Shown here piece after piece: positions 24,336 through 34,905 of a stretch of DNA of 64,000 nt. The notes under the pieces are model-generated. The model was not told the origin of the DNA. It ran no database searches and worked only from the letters and a program-made list of their open reading frames with translations. The stretch is from Toxoplasma gondii ME49 (taxonomy: Eukaryota > Apicomplexa > Conoidasida > Eucoccidiorida > Sarcocystidae). The position numbers were made by a program, and so were the translations under genes. Within the stretch, counting starts at the first letter, position 1. Each line of letters begins with the position of its first letter. Location: the NCBI RefSeq assembly GCF_000006565.2, contig NC_031467.1, positions 806,001 through 870,000 on the forward strand, written 5' to 3'.

Positions 24336-27300
24336 GCAATTGTGTATAAATACACAGGTACGCAGGTAAAAATCGAGAGCGGGTCATGAATATGAAAACA
24401 TGGGCAGCGGTCCATCTGTTTCAATGAACAATGGAGAAAAAGCAGGAGCACAGATGCGAGGTACGCAGATGATTAAAATAAAACGATCACAAAGGTAGAT
24501 GGCCGGCAGAAGAGAGACAAGTGAGGGCCGGGCAGATGATTGAAAAACAGAATTACTGTGAGGACATACGCCATACAAAATACGAAATACTGTGACCAAT
24601 CGACGATAGAACAAGTGAAGATGCTATGATCAATGCAACATGGAAAAACAGAACACACTGTGTGTGTGTGTCTGCCCACCTGTGTCGACAGGCATGCAAA
24701 TTTTCTTTCTTTGCGGCATCCAGATCAACTGCGAGGAAGCGTGTACGCGGATATGCTCTCAAGTCAGGCGCGCGGAGAACAAGACGACCACAGAAAACAA
24801 GCAAACGCGACGGCGCGAGCAGAAAGAAAAGAACGCAATCGTTGTCCCCAGACAATGAACAGTGACGGGAAGAGAGAGACAAAGTAGTAGTAGATGAGAG
24901 TAAGAAATGGAGGGTACGAACTCGAGAGAAAGGAACAGAGAGGTAGAAATAGAGAGTGACAAACAGCGAGATAGAAAAAAAGCGAGGGCGAGCAAGGTGG
25001 AAGGCAATATAGACTGCGACAGGAAGACGTTCGTGTCTTGAAAAGGCTCTTCTTACATATCCTTTCTTTACTCGGAAGTCGTTGAGTGCAGCGCGAGCGA
25101 CGCGATGGACATCCAGCGCTGCAAGTCGTTCGTTTCTCGCTTTGCTGCTGGCGTTCCCGGCTTTGCCGCCTTGCTTCGCATCTGCCCTGTCCTGCAATAA
25201 CAGGCAACAATGCCAGCTTCGCACGCCGTCATTTCTCGACTGTATAGACACCTTACACACACGAAGAGCTCCTGATCCCCCCTCCCATCACGCTCCAACG
25301 GGACTCTGCATGACATGGCGATCTACAGCGGCACCTATCGTTCTCCACAAAGCCTTCAAAAGCAGCTTCTTCCGGATGCGCTTGTCCTTAAATGGCACAA
25401 CGGTAAATAACTGCATCATGGACGACACACACATGTTCACCTAGACAGCATCCCTCGCATGTATGCATTTGAATATTGTTCTCATAATTCTGTGTTTAGT
25501 TATGTGATTAACCTTGTATACACATGAATATTAATCTTCAATCGAGAAATATCTATTTATGTTGATGTGAGTAACCATACATATATATATATATATATAT
25601 ATAATTGACGAACTGCACACGGCAGCATGTGCAGACGAATTGAGTCTCGGTCTGCCTCTACTTGCGTAAAGACGGTTTCGAGGCAAAGACTCTCAAGTTT
25701 CCTGTCTTGCCAACAGAACTCCAACCCACTCGGACACTCGAAATCTGTCCTTCGCCGCATGCGCCCCAGAAACAAAGGTTCACTGCATGCAGCAGCGAAA
25801 CGCGCCGTCCCTCTGGGGTGTGCATCTGAGAGTGCTGAGTCGGTGTAAGCGTCTTTGTCCAGGATGCTAACGTGCATACCTTTCCTTTCTTTTCCTTGGT
25901 TTTCCCCGGCTTTCCACTGCCGGCGAGAAGCATCTGTTGCTCTGCCTTTTCTGCTTCTTGCTCCTTCTGTGCATCCAGATACGCGAGACGCGCTTCCTTC
26001 CACTCTTCGAAGAGGCGCTCCGCTGCCTGGCAGAAGCCGAGCGACAGAAGGGATTTCTGAATCTCCTCGATGTCCTTCCCCTCCAGTTCTCCTTTGAACA
26101 TGCGGAACGCTTCGATGTTGATTCGGAACACCGCGTTGAACAGCTTCTGCATCTCCGCAAAGTGCGCTCTGCATGCCCACAAAAAACGAAGAAACGGAGC
26201 TCGCGAGGTCCACTCCACACATGCACGCATGCTTCCCAGAGACTGGGCACCACGAAGGCGAGAAAACGAGAAGAGAGACGCTCGGATCCGCGGCTCTCCG
26301 AAACGGAAACCTAGCCAGTATCAGGTCGCTCTGTCGACCTGGAGAAACGGATGCAGTATACAACTCGTTACACCTCTGCAGGCAGAAAGGAAGATAAATC
26401 TGGAACAGCGGACATGCGAACCTCCACATACAACACTCTCTGTGAAGCCTCAACTGTTGGGTGGCTCACTTGGAGTCGACGCATTCTTTGTTGAAGCCGG
26501 CGAAGGCGTCGGACGCCAGCTTCTGCACTTTCATGATGAAACTTCTTTGTGCATCGCGCATCTTGAGGAGCTGCGTGACGTACGGAAAACCGAGAATCAG
26601 CGACATGCGCCGACTCGGCCCCACCAGTACGTCCAGCAGCAGCGCCAGGAGATTCGCCGCGCTCAGGCTGTACGTACAGCCGGCGTAGGCGAACGAAGAC
26701 TGCAGCGTCGCGCGACATGACAGCACGTTGTACTCTGCGCACAGAGCCTCCAGCTGGCGAAAAAAACACACACGGACATCTTCGTCACTCCTTGGAGAAA
26801 GGAAGAGAAAACAGAAAAGAGCAGTGCGGGGAAGGAAACAAGACGACAGAAGAGCGGACGACGACGAGGCTTCAAAAAGCAGGAGCGCGCTCAACACCGC
26901 ATTCGAGAAGCAGAAGCACGATGGGAGTGTAGGATGGTGCATGCGACAACAGTCTCGTTCGCAGTCTGCGGGGTATTTTTAAGACGGAAAAAGGGATTCC
27001 ATAAGGACAGTGTCCTTGTGTATGGCGATCTCGAGAAACAGTCGAAGACACCAGTCGAATCAGAGCATTCCAGCAAAGGATGGAACGAGGCCGAACACTC
27101 GACGACAGACAACAGACCGAGCGGCCCCCAGCAGGTTCTACGCGCCGCGCATGCAGCTTTTTTTGCATGCGATTCGTTTGAGACGAACCCGTTTCTCGAG
27201 GTCAGCGAGCCGTTCCGCGTCCAGGTTTTGGACCTTCTTCTGCTGGATGCCTGCGTTTTTCATGCGAATCAAATCGGCCTTCTTCAGCGGTTTTGCATCC

Positions 27301-30300
27301 TCCTTGCCGGCCTTCGCTGCACTCGCCTTCTTCTCCTTCTTCTCCTTCTCGCTCTTCTTCCCCTTCTCGTTCTTCTTCCCCTCCTGCGCCGCCGCGCGCT
27401 CCGCCTCCTCCCGACGCAGCTGCTCCTCTTCGTCGAGCTTGATCCACGGATGGCTCTCGTCGTACGCCCCCGAAATCGGCAAGTGCAGAGGGTACGGACA
27501 CAAACTCTTTGCCTTGCGACGAATGGTCACCTGCAGCTGCTGCTTTCTGAAAAAGAACGTTTTCGCGGAAGGCGAAGCACAACGAAACAGCGAAACGAAT
27601 CACCCCAGACGCCGTTCGGCCGCTAGGACGCCGCCTGCCTCTCTCGCGGGGTCCACCTCTCAAGGTTTGGGGGAAATGGGGGGGTGTACGAATAGTTGAA
27701 CGCGCAGGAAGAGGCGAAGCCGGAGACATGTGAGGAGACATGTGGAAGGCGCAGTTGTTTCGACAACTTGGCAACGGCGCCTTGTTCGTCGACGGAAACG
27801 AGCACCTATGGAGAGAGGCATCCTCGACTCAGCGCCTCAAAGTGTCATCCCCGGAAAACCAGGTTCTATCGGCACAGGGGATGCAACTCGAGTGTCTCTA
27901 CAGCTTCACATGTAGCGCATGGCGAAGTTGAGTTTCCACTCTGCGCTTCACGGAGAAAACGTTGGTCAACATGCACCATATGTGCGAAACGAGAACGAGA
28001 CGCCCGAGAACAAAAGCGGAGGTTGTCGCATGACACACATCCGCGCGGGAACAGCGCATCCATCCCGGTGTCCGGATACCTGAGCCTTTCATCAGGAGGG
28101 CAATGGACTCGACTGGCTGCGTCACCACCAGAGCGCGCCATCAAAGAAGAGACTGAACGCCACGGAGACTCGCGAAAAGCGGTGGTGTGCGATGACAAGC
28201 AATGCGTCAACGTTGCCAGCCTCGCGGTCTCTCCCTCCCCGCAGTCTGCCTTTCCTGCCTTACCGTTTACGCTCCAGCATGTCGAGATGCTTCCTCTTCT
28301 GTTCGCCGTTCATGTGTTCCATCTTCTGGAGTTCGCGCTCCGGCGGCGTGTACTCCTGGCTGTTTAGGTAGCACATTTGCTGCAGAAAAAAGAGACTCGA
28401 CATTTCGAGAATTGAGAAGGCAGGCAAACCCCCCTCGCACCCAGACGTCAGGCGCCAGAGCGAGGGAACGGAAGGAAACACGGAGACCGCGCAAGTGACC
28501 CAAACTTCAGCGAGAGAAAAGCGAGACTGAACACAGAGAGAGACACAGAAGTGAGCTGAAAACGGGGGGGGAGGGGGGGGGAGAGGGGCATGGCAGGCCT
28601 GAGAACGGTAAAGCGAAGGAGATCTGGAGCGTCTACGCAGACAGAGAAGAGCGGGAGAACATCGAAGAAAGAAGGCAGTCTTCCGCGGAGGAGACGAATC
28701 ACGACAAACGACAAACGCCTCTTTCTCTCGTTTCCTCCGAGCCCATACCAGCTTTGCAAAGTCGAGAGCTCCGTCGGGAGAGGATTCGACGAACGTGTCG
28801 TTCGCAGCTTCTTCGACGCGGTCAATCAGTTCTTCTCGGTCTTTGTCGCTGTCTTCCTCTGTGCTCTCTTCTTCTTCTCTGCAAATCTGCATCTCTTGTC
28901 TGCGGAGCGCCGCGGAGTTCTCGAGCGAGGTCACCGGCGCATGTGGTAACGCACCTTCAGGCCCCGCCGCCCGGAACTTCCTCAGAAAACTGTTGTGGAG
29001 GGTGAGGAGGTGGGCGGAAGGCTCCGTCTCCTCGCCTTCCTCTGGCACATCCGCGAGAGGAAGCTGCAGAGCCTCCAACTGAGACGCGAGCGGCTGCAAG
29101 TCGATGGGGAAGAGCGGCTGAAGAAACAGCGAAGCCTGCGCGCCCTCAGAGACGACGGCTTGCCAACAGCCGTCCAACCTCTCTAGACCCGCCGGTGTGA
29201 CGCCAAAGAACGACGCCGGCAAGTTCCTGAGCAAGCAGCCGCACAACGGAGGCCAGTGGAGACTCGGCAGAGAAAAGGTGAGAAAAGGAGACGCCCGCGG
29301 AGAGACAAGACGAGGTACGTAGACAGTGAACCCGAGGACAGACACGCGGAGGCGCGCCGAGAGAAGGTGGGCAGCGAAGAGTGAGGCGCCAGGGGAAAGG
29401 GGGATGTGAAGGTGCAGGAAAAGCGGCGGCCCTGGGAGCGTGCGAGAGAAGAAGAGAAAGGCGAGAAGAGAAAGGAGAGAAGAGAAAGGAGAGAAGAAGT
29501 CCAGAGACACAGGACGAGGAGCGGAGAACAGAAGACACACGACGAGACTGGAGCAGACGGAAGCAGCAGGGGTGTGATCAGCGGAGATTCATCTCGCAGG
29601 TCGGTGCCTACCAGTTCGCGGACGTCCGCGCAAAGTCGCAGGCATGCGCCATCACGGTGAAGAAGAGTTTCCCGTCGAAGAAGTCCGCGACCTGCTCAGG
29701 AATCAAAACGGACTTCTGCAGCTCCTCTGCGACCTCCTGAGGCGCACCGAGAGAACAGCAGACGAGAGAGTTGCAGGTGAGGCCGGACAACCTCGCTGAC
29801 GGCGCGGCTTGTTTCCGTGCAGAGACGAAGGGAAGGACGAGGACAGGCGCGTTACCACTCGACAGAAGCGAGAAGATCACTTGTGCGAGACGAAGACGCA
29901 GGGCGACTAGGGGACATGCAGAGAAAAAGGGAGAGCAGGCTCGGGGCAGGAGAACGGCGAGAGCAGACGAGACACGCGTCGCATGCAGAGGCTGAGACCG
30001 TCAACACAGCATGCGGCTTTCAGGCGACCGCGAAGCTGGAGAAGACGCGTGTGTACAGACAGACGACAAACCACCTGCTCACCGCCGACGAGGTGTACAG
30101 AGACCGGAGCTGCCGCAGCGTCTTCGTTGCCTCGGTGGTGTAGAGCTTCAGAGGCGCGTAGAGATACTCGGTGATGAAAGGAGCCTTCGAAGACACAGTG
30201 TAGTGACTCCTGAACAGAGGCACAGGAAGCAGACGGGGGTCGCAGTCCTGGTTGGCCCTGTCTCCTCTTCCGCGCGTTCCGAGACCCGGCGCGAGACCCC

Positions 30301-32117
30301 CACTGGAAAGGACTTCGAAAACTCAACATGGTGGCAGCATTGAAGCAGACGGATCGAAGCAGACAGCTGAGCTCAGAGCAGCGGGCAGAACGGATCCTCT
30401 CGATTTCCTCCGGCATTGACACATCTGTATATCTTACAGCATCTCTTCTCCCCTTCACGTTCTTTCGTTCGTCTCTCCCGTCCTCTCTGTCACCCCTCCT
30501 CGCTGGCTGCTCTGCGCCGTTGGCGGGTGCCTCTTCCTACCTTTCGCGGATGGAGAGCTCGCCCATGACTGTCGCCGTCATGAAGAGCACTTTGCCGACG
30601 GCCAGGAACTGTTTGATTTGTTCCTGACCTTCGTCTTCTCCGTCATCCTCTGCGGCTTCCTCCTCTTCGGCGATGGCGCGCAGGAAGACGCAGAACTTCT
30701 CCGCGAGGAGATGTCTGAGGCCGCCGGCGCCGCCAGTGCCGCCAACGCCCTTGCCGATCTTCTTCACTTCCTCGAGGAGTTGCGCCTCTTCTTCCTTCTC
30801 CTTCTCAACCTCTTCCTCTTCCCTTTCCGGCAGCAGCAGGTCTCTGTACACCTCGAGAGCGCGGAGCATGAGCTCTCGAGCGTGGAACTCCTCGATGGCC
30901 TCGAGCGGCTCGTTCGCGGCCATATCGGACTCCACCCCTGCCAGCAGCGCTCTGTCCTCGGCCTCGGCGGCCTCCCTGCGGCGGTCTTCGTCTGCCCTCC
31001 GTCTCCGCTCCAACTGCACCCAGAGAGCGCCGGCGACGGTCGGGGCGATGGCCAGACAGTACGCCTTCGTCTTCTTGTACACGGAGTTGTGCATGAGCGC
31101 CACATGAAGGTTTCTGGAGAGCGACGCAAGCATCAGAGACTGGAGGAGGTACGAGATCCACGCGCGGCCTCGCTGCTGAACGTTCTTCTTCGCCTCCTCC
31201 TGCAGCGTGATCACCTCCGTCGGCAAGCCTGCCGGGAGGTTCCACAGCGCCTGCCGCGCACTCTGTCCCCCTTCAGCTTCTTCCTCTTCTTCCTCCTCTT
31301 CGTCTTCGTCCTCTGCTTCGCCAGTCTCCTCCGGCGAGAAGTGGATGTCGTCGATGAGGAGGAAAGTCGGGTGTTTGCGCTTCATGAGGCTGCGCCAGTC
31401 GTCCGAGAACCAGTCGTCGACGACGGTGAAGTCGACCTTCATCACGGACAAGTAGAGGAGGAGCTGCTCGCGAATCAGGAGGAACATCGAAGGAACGGCG
31501 TCGCGGGAGTCTCCGCCGACAACCACGTCCTCGAAGACGCGGAAGAACACGAGGTGGAGAATGGCGCCAGCGGAGATGAGCGACAGAAGCTGCTTCTCGA
31601 TCAGGTGCATGTACAGCAAGGGCTGGATGCCTTGTTCGACGTCGAAGTCGACGTAATTCTTCCGTAGCAAATGAAGAATCAGAGAGTCACCATGGACGAA
31701 AAACAAGTAGCTCCCGCCCAGCTCCGTCATCACTTCTCCGCGGGTCTGCGGCAGTAACGCCGCCCACCAACTCAACATTCGCAGCGGCGCCTCAAGTTCA
31801 TCTTCCGCCACCATGCTCACGGCCGCGACACCTTCAGCGTAGAACTCCTCGTCTCCGACCGCTCCGTCGCCGCGACCCCCTCCGGCGCCTTTCCCTTCAG
31901 CGCCTCCCTCCCGGAAGTCCTCTTTGTCCTTCTCGCCTGCGGCATCTGTCACGGCGCCGACGTCCACCTTACTGGCTACGCGGCCTTCGTGTTCGTCCGC
32001 GAGGAGCTGCTCCTTCGTCGGCTTGGGCGTTGCCGCCAGCGAGGCCGAGCTGTCGAGCGACATGAGCTGATCGCTCACGCGGCGTCCGAAGCGGCTCGGC
32101 CCGTCTGAGTCCCTCAT
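11330..32117 (-). CDS. DDX60: DDX60-type Ski2-like DExH RNA helicase, 25 exons, 2286 aa
   Basis: Exons, high to low: 32117-30541, 30209-30083, 29736-29612, 29226-28749, 28379-28264, 27546-27189, 26753-26470, 26168-25880, 25191-25057, 24171-24067, 23526-23338, 22843-22724, 22003-21818, 21192-21028, 20086-19920, 19162-18850, 18590-18387, 17725-17497, 17028-16793, 16140-15969, 15460-15259, 14260-14106, 13292-13006, 12489-11950, 11431-11330. They sum to 6861 bases, and every join agrees in phase. Motifs: I APTSSGKT (residue 1215), II DEIH (1332), III SAT (1361), [20 protein letters not shown] (about 1780), [11 protein letters not shown] (1802). The order, and the phrase FTPDYWQ just before motif I, fit DDX60 rather than Mtr4, Ski2 or Brr2. 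Known: DDX60 binds RNA and assists innate sensing in mammals; its role in protists is unknown. The last exon is the least certain part. Confidence 0.9.
13006..18590 (-). other. RecA-like domain 2 and C-terminal helical part of the DDX60-type helicase
   Basis: Exon 18590-18387 carries motif IV ([11 protein letters not shown]). Exon 17028-16793 encodes [17 protein letters not shown] and motif V, and 16140-15969 carries motif VI ([10 protein letters not shown]) and the [12 protein letters not shown] stretch. Exons 15460-13006 form the helical tail. Exon 17725-17497 uses the donor GTGCGT, because only that site gives phase 1; a nearby GTAACA would break the frame. Confidence 0.8.
15893..17173. 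repeat. (TA)n tracts in helicase introns
   Basis: Alternating TA runs occur at 15893-15917, 16213-16230, 16265-16284 and 17107-17173, the last with CA interruptions. All fall outside the exons. Confidence 0.9.
18151..21605. repeat. (TA)n tracts in helicase introns
   Basis: Runs at 18151-18201, 20792-20818, 21239-21257, 21311-21333 and 21565-21605. All are intronic and usually flanked by CATA/TGTA degenerate arms. Confidence 0.85.
21028..23526 (-). other. RecA-like domain 1 of the DDX60-type helicase
   Basis: Four exons (23526-23338, 22843-22724, 22003-21818, 21192-21028), all phase 0, encode the ATP-binding half. They carry motif I (APTSSGKT), a Ia-like [22 protein letters not shown], motif II (LDEIHC) and motif III (LAMSAT, exactly at an exon end), followed by [10 protein letters not shown]. 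The lysine of GKT and the Asp/Glu of DEIH, needed for ATP and magnesium, are intact, so active ATPase is expected. Confidence 0.9.
22160..25602. repeat. (TA)n tracts in helicase introns
   Basis: Runs at 22160-22330 (long, interrupted), 22927-22945, 23240-23330, 24294-24335 and 25579-25602. The 23240-23330 tract comes within about 10 bases of the donor of the motif I exon. Confidence 0.85.
22611..22665 (+). repeat. (GAGAAA)n purine microsatellite in a helicase intron
   Basis: About eight GAGAAA-type units form a purine-only run on plus, and therefore a CT-rich run on the transcribed minus strand. It sits between exons 22843-22724 and 22003-21818. Confidence 0.9.
30541..32117 (-). other. First exon of the DDX60-type gene: PIN-like N-terminal region and acidic insert
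   Basis: 525 residues lie in one exon. After about 130 low-complexity residues there is a block reading [13 protein letters not shown], then conserved helices and [11 protein letters not shown]. This resembles the PIN/nuclease-like fold I recall at the N-terminus of DDX60 proteins. An acidic run of about 20 Asp/Glu (from codons near 31280-31330) and a Lys/Glu coiled-coil stretch follow. The chosen start (32115-32117) is the first ATG after a pyrimidine-rich open stretch that continues to 32711 but reads as low-complexity Pro/Ser/Leu/Phe, more like 5' UTR. Confidence 0.65.
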
Positions 32118-34905
32118 CGTTCTCTGGGGTGAAGTTCGCGCAAAAACGCAAGCCGCGGGCGCAGCGGAGACTCGAGGACCACGGAGTGCGACAAAAGCAA
32201 GGCACTGGGGCGAGGAGAGACTCGCGGCAGCGGCAGGCGAGGAAACAGGCGATGCAAGCGACCGTCGGGGAGTGAGGTCTCGCAAGGAAGAGAAGTACGG
32301 GAGAGAGCCGGGGAACGCGAGGGAGGAGGCGGTGCACAAGACAAGGCGGAGAAGAGGGCGGCAGGAAGGACCTGAAGAAGAGAAGCGAGGAATCACCAGG
32401 GGCAAGGGGGAGAGGGGCAGGTGGGGGGCGGGAGATGTGACGCAGCGGAGAAAAGGAGAACGACGAAGAGAGAGAGGCCCAAAAAGAGGAGAGAGACAGG
32501 GAAAAGCGAGAGGGGTGTTCGAGGTAGGGAAGAAAATGAATGGAAAACACGAGGCTGGAGGGGACAGCTTGCCTGTGAAGAAGATGCAGAACAAGAGATC
32601 GGGTAGAGACGTTTTTCGGTGAAGGCCACAGACGCGAAGTCCCCTAAAAACGGGGGGGAAAACAATCTGAGGGAGAAACTGCCAGAACGGAGTCGCAGAC
32701 GGGAACGTCACTGCCCGAAGGCTACCGATGAAGAGTCACCAGCGAGGTCAGCAAACGCAGAAACGGAGGAACCGGCGACGGAGGCCGACCAGAGGCGATG
32801 CGGGAGGAAGCGGCGAAAAGGCTTGTCAAGGGAATTCCTTGCGCGTGCATTCAGAACGGCGGAAAAGGCAGACCTGCTCTCGTCGGCTTGCGTTGTGGGG
32901 CATGGCCGGCCAACACAGCCCGAAAGCTCGAAATCGGCGCGGGAGGGAGACGAGGAGAGACGAAGGAAATCGGAAACAGGTCTTCTGATCAAGGCGAGGC
33001 ACGGCGAGGAGGTGGAGTGAAGACAAGAGGATTTACGAAGCGTAAAAGTGGGCATCAACACGCAGAGGCGCGACACAGACGAGGCGGGACGACGCGGCGA
33101 TTCGCGGCGGAAGAAATGGCGGAAACAGGTACCAGAGGAACGCCTGACAAGAAACGCAAGGGTGAACGCCTACGAAAAGAGTAGGGAAGACAACAGAGAT
33201 GTGGCGGCGCCTTTTCTCTCGGTCCTCCACGACTTCTCTTGACAGGCACAGGACCCCCCTACACTTTCTGCGCTCGCTGTGCGCATGCGGCGGCGAGTCC
33301 TCGCGAGACGTCGCGCTCTGTGGGCCACCGCGAGTTGACGCGCGCGCGGCTGCGGTCCGCGAATCTGGCGGACGAAACGCGACTGGGTTTAGAGGAAACG
33401 ACAGGAATCTGCATTTCTTACCGGGCGACATGTCGCCAACTAGAAGCCAGAGTGCCATAGATGGTCCTCTCGGACCGCTCAGGTTGCGGAGGCCTGAGAG
33501 GCCGTCCTCCAGGGGGCACCCTCCTGGAACACGAAAAATGAAAAGACAGACAAGACACACCTGAAAAACCAACTCGCCTCGGCCGCAGAACGCGTTCTGC
33601 CTCTCTTTTCAGCTCGGTGTGAGGGCCTGCACCCGGCGCGAGCCACGCAGACGCCTCAAGAACGAAACTGCTCTCTGGAACTGCAGCTTTTGAGCTGGGT
33701 TTTCCCCTGCGAGCGCGAGTCTCGCCGCTCCGCAAACCCCAGTCGGCACCGAGAACGCCTTTGGAGCCGAAACTCGCGGCACACCAGCGAACAAAGAACG
33801 TTTGCTGCTGTGTGTGGCGGTTGGTCAAACTCAGGCGGCCGCTCCGCCAGGTATTGTCGAGGTGTCGATACACCCCAGGCGACGCTGCGCCGAGGCGGAC
33901 GAGTGAGCTCTCCAGCCCGCAAAGAAGCGCGAAGACTTTTCAGAGTTTGCGAGACTTTTCTTGCCCTGCACGCTGCATGCGCGAACTGCCAACCGTTTCG
34001 TCCAAAGAATGCGCCACGAACGGAGAACCAAAGGAAGGCAGACGTCGAAAATCGAACCGCAGCTTACGCGACGGTTTCGTCTATTGGGATTCCAGAAGGG
34101 AACCGTGAGACTCCGCGTTTCGAACGGGAAAACGGCGCGGACCCCTCGCGCGCCTCTTGCTTCCAGAGCCCCAAATCTTCGAGAGAAGTCCCGCTGAATT
34201 GCCTTACCTCGTGATCAGTTCTGTTCCTTTGCCTTTTCCAAGGTCGCTCTTTCAATCTGTAGCCCACTTGCCACGGCCGTCGGGCTGCGGGTGGCCGAAC
34301 GCAACTTGCCGGGAGGGCGTCGGCCCGTTTCGCCTCGGTCGACCGCAAGACTCTCTAGCTCGAGCAGTTGTTGACTGTTTTCCATGTGGACTCGTGAGTC
34401 CAGAAACGACGCTCGCCGCCGGAATTTTGTCCTCGTTTCCCGCGCTCTCCAACGACAGTCCCCCGTTCTGTCAACCCAAGAAGGACTGGGCCAGACACCA
34501 CGCACTGCCTTGGCACGCGGCGCGCGCACCTCTGAGTCACTCTCCCTCGCGTGTAGCCCGCGCCTCGCTCTGAGAAAAGGCATTTCGATCTCTTTCGTCG
34601 CGGAAAGGCCTTCCGATCGGCAGGTTACCTCGTGGACTGTCTTGCCTTTCTTCCCTCCCAGTCTTAGTCTTCTTCAAAGCAGCTCTCGCACACTGCTGCT
34701 CTGCGCCTGCTCTCCTCGTCGCCCCGACTGCTGTGTAGAGGCTTGTTGGAGTACTGGCGTTCTTCTTTGATGCCGACTATTAAAAGACTTTGTGGACACC
34801 GGGCAGAACAGGGCCAATGAAATCCGCTTCTTCGTGACTGTTTCTCCCTTGTTTAGCTGGCTCTCTCCACGCGTTCGAAGGCGCGTCTCCTCCCAACTTC
34901 CTACC
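32118..34905. promoter_or_regulatory. Head-to-head intergenic/5' UTR region between the helicase and USP39 genes
   Basis: The 2.8 kb between the two divergent start codons should contain both promoters and 5' UTRs. Visible are purine/pyrimidine-asymmetric flanks (32280-32500 purine-rich on plus, hence pyrimidine-rich on the helicase strand) and two GAGACG words at 32947-32952 and 32957-32962. GAGACG is the core of a heptanucleotide reported in Toxoplasma promoters. There is no TATA-like element I trust, and several open frames here look like chance. Confidence 0.5.

Noticed and set aside
28260..29540. One 426-codon minus frame as a single exon
   Set aside because: Only 29226-28749 and 28379-28264 fit neighbours in phase. 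The segment between them has a clear donor and acceptor and non-conserved sequence.
30618..31667. A 349-codon plus-strand open frame
   Set aside because: It is antisense to the first exon of the helicase, whose sense frame is conserved and continuous. The plus frame is the Leu/Val/Arg-rich shadow of Glu/Lys-rich sense codons.
32118..32711. Upstream in-frame extension of the helicase start to 32711
   Set aside because: It reads as Pro/Ser/Leu/Phe low complexity from a pyrimidine-rich leader, and ATG 32117 begins normal polar sequence. A longer form is possible but unsupported.
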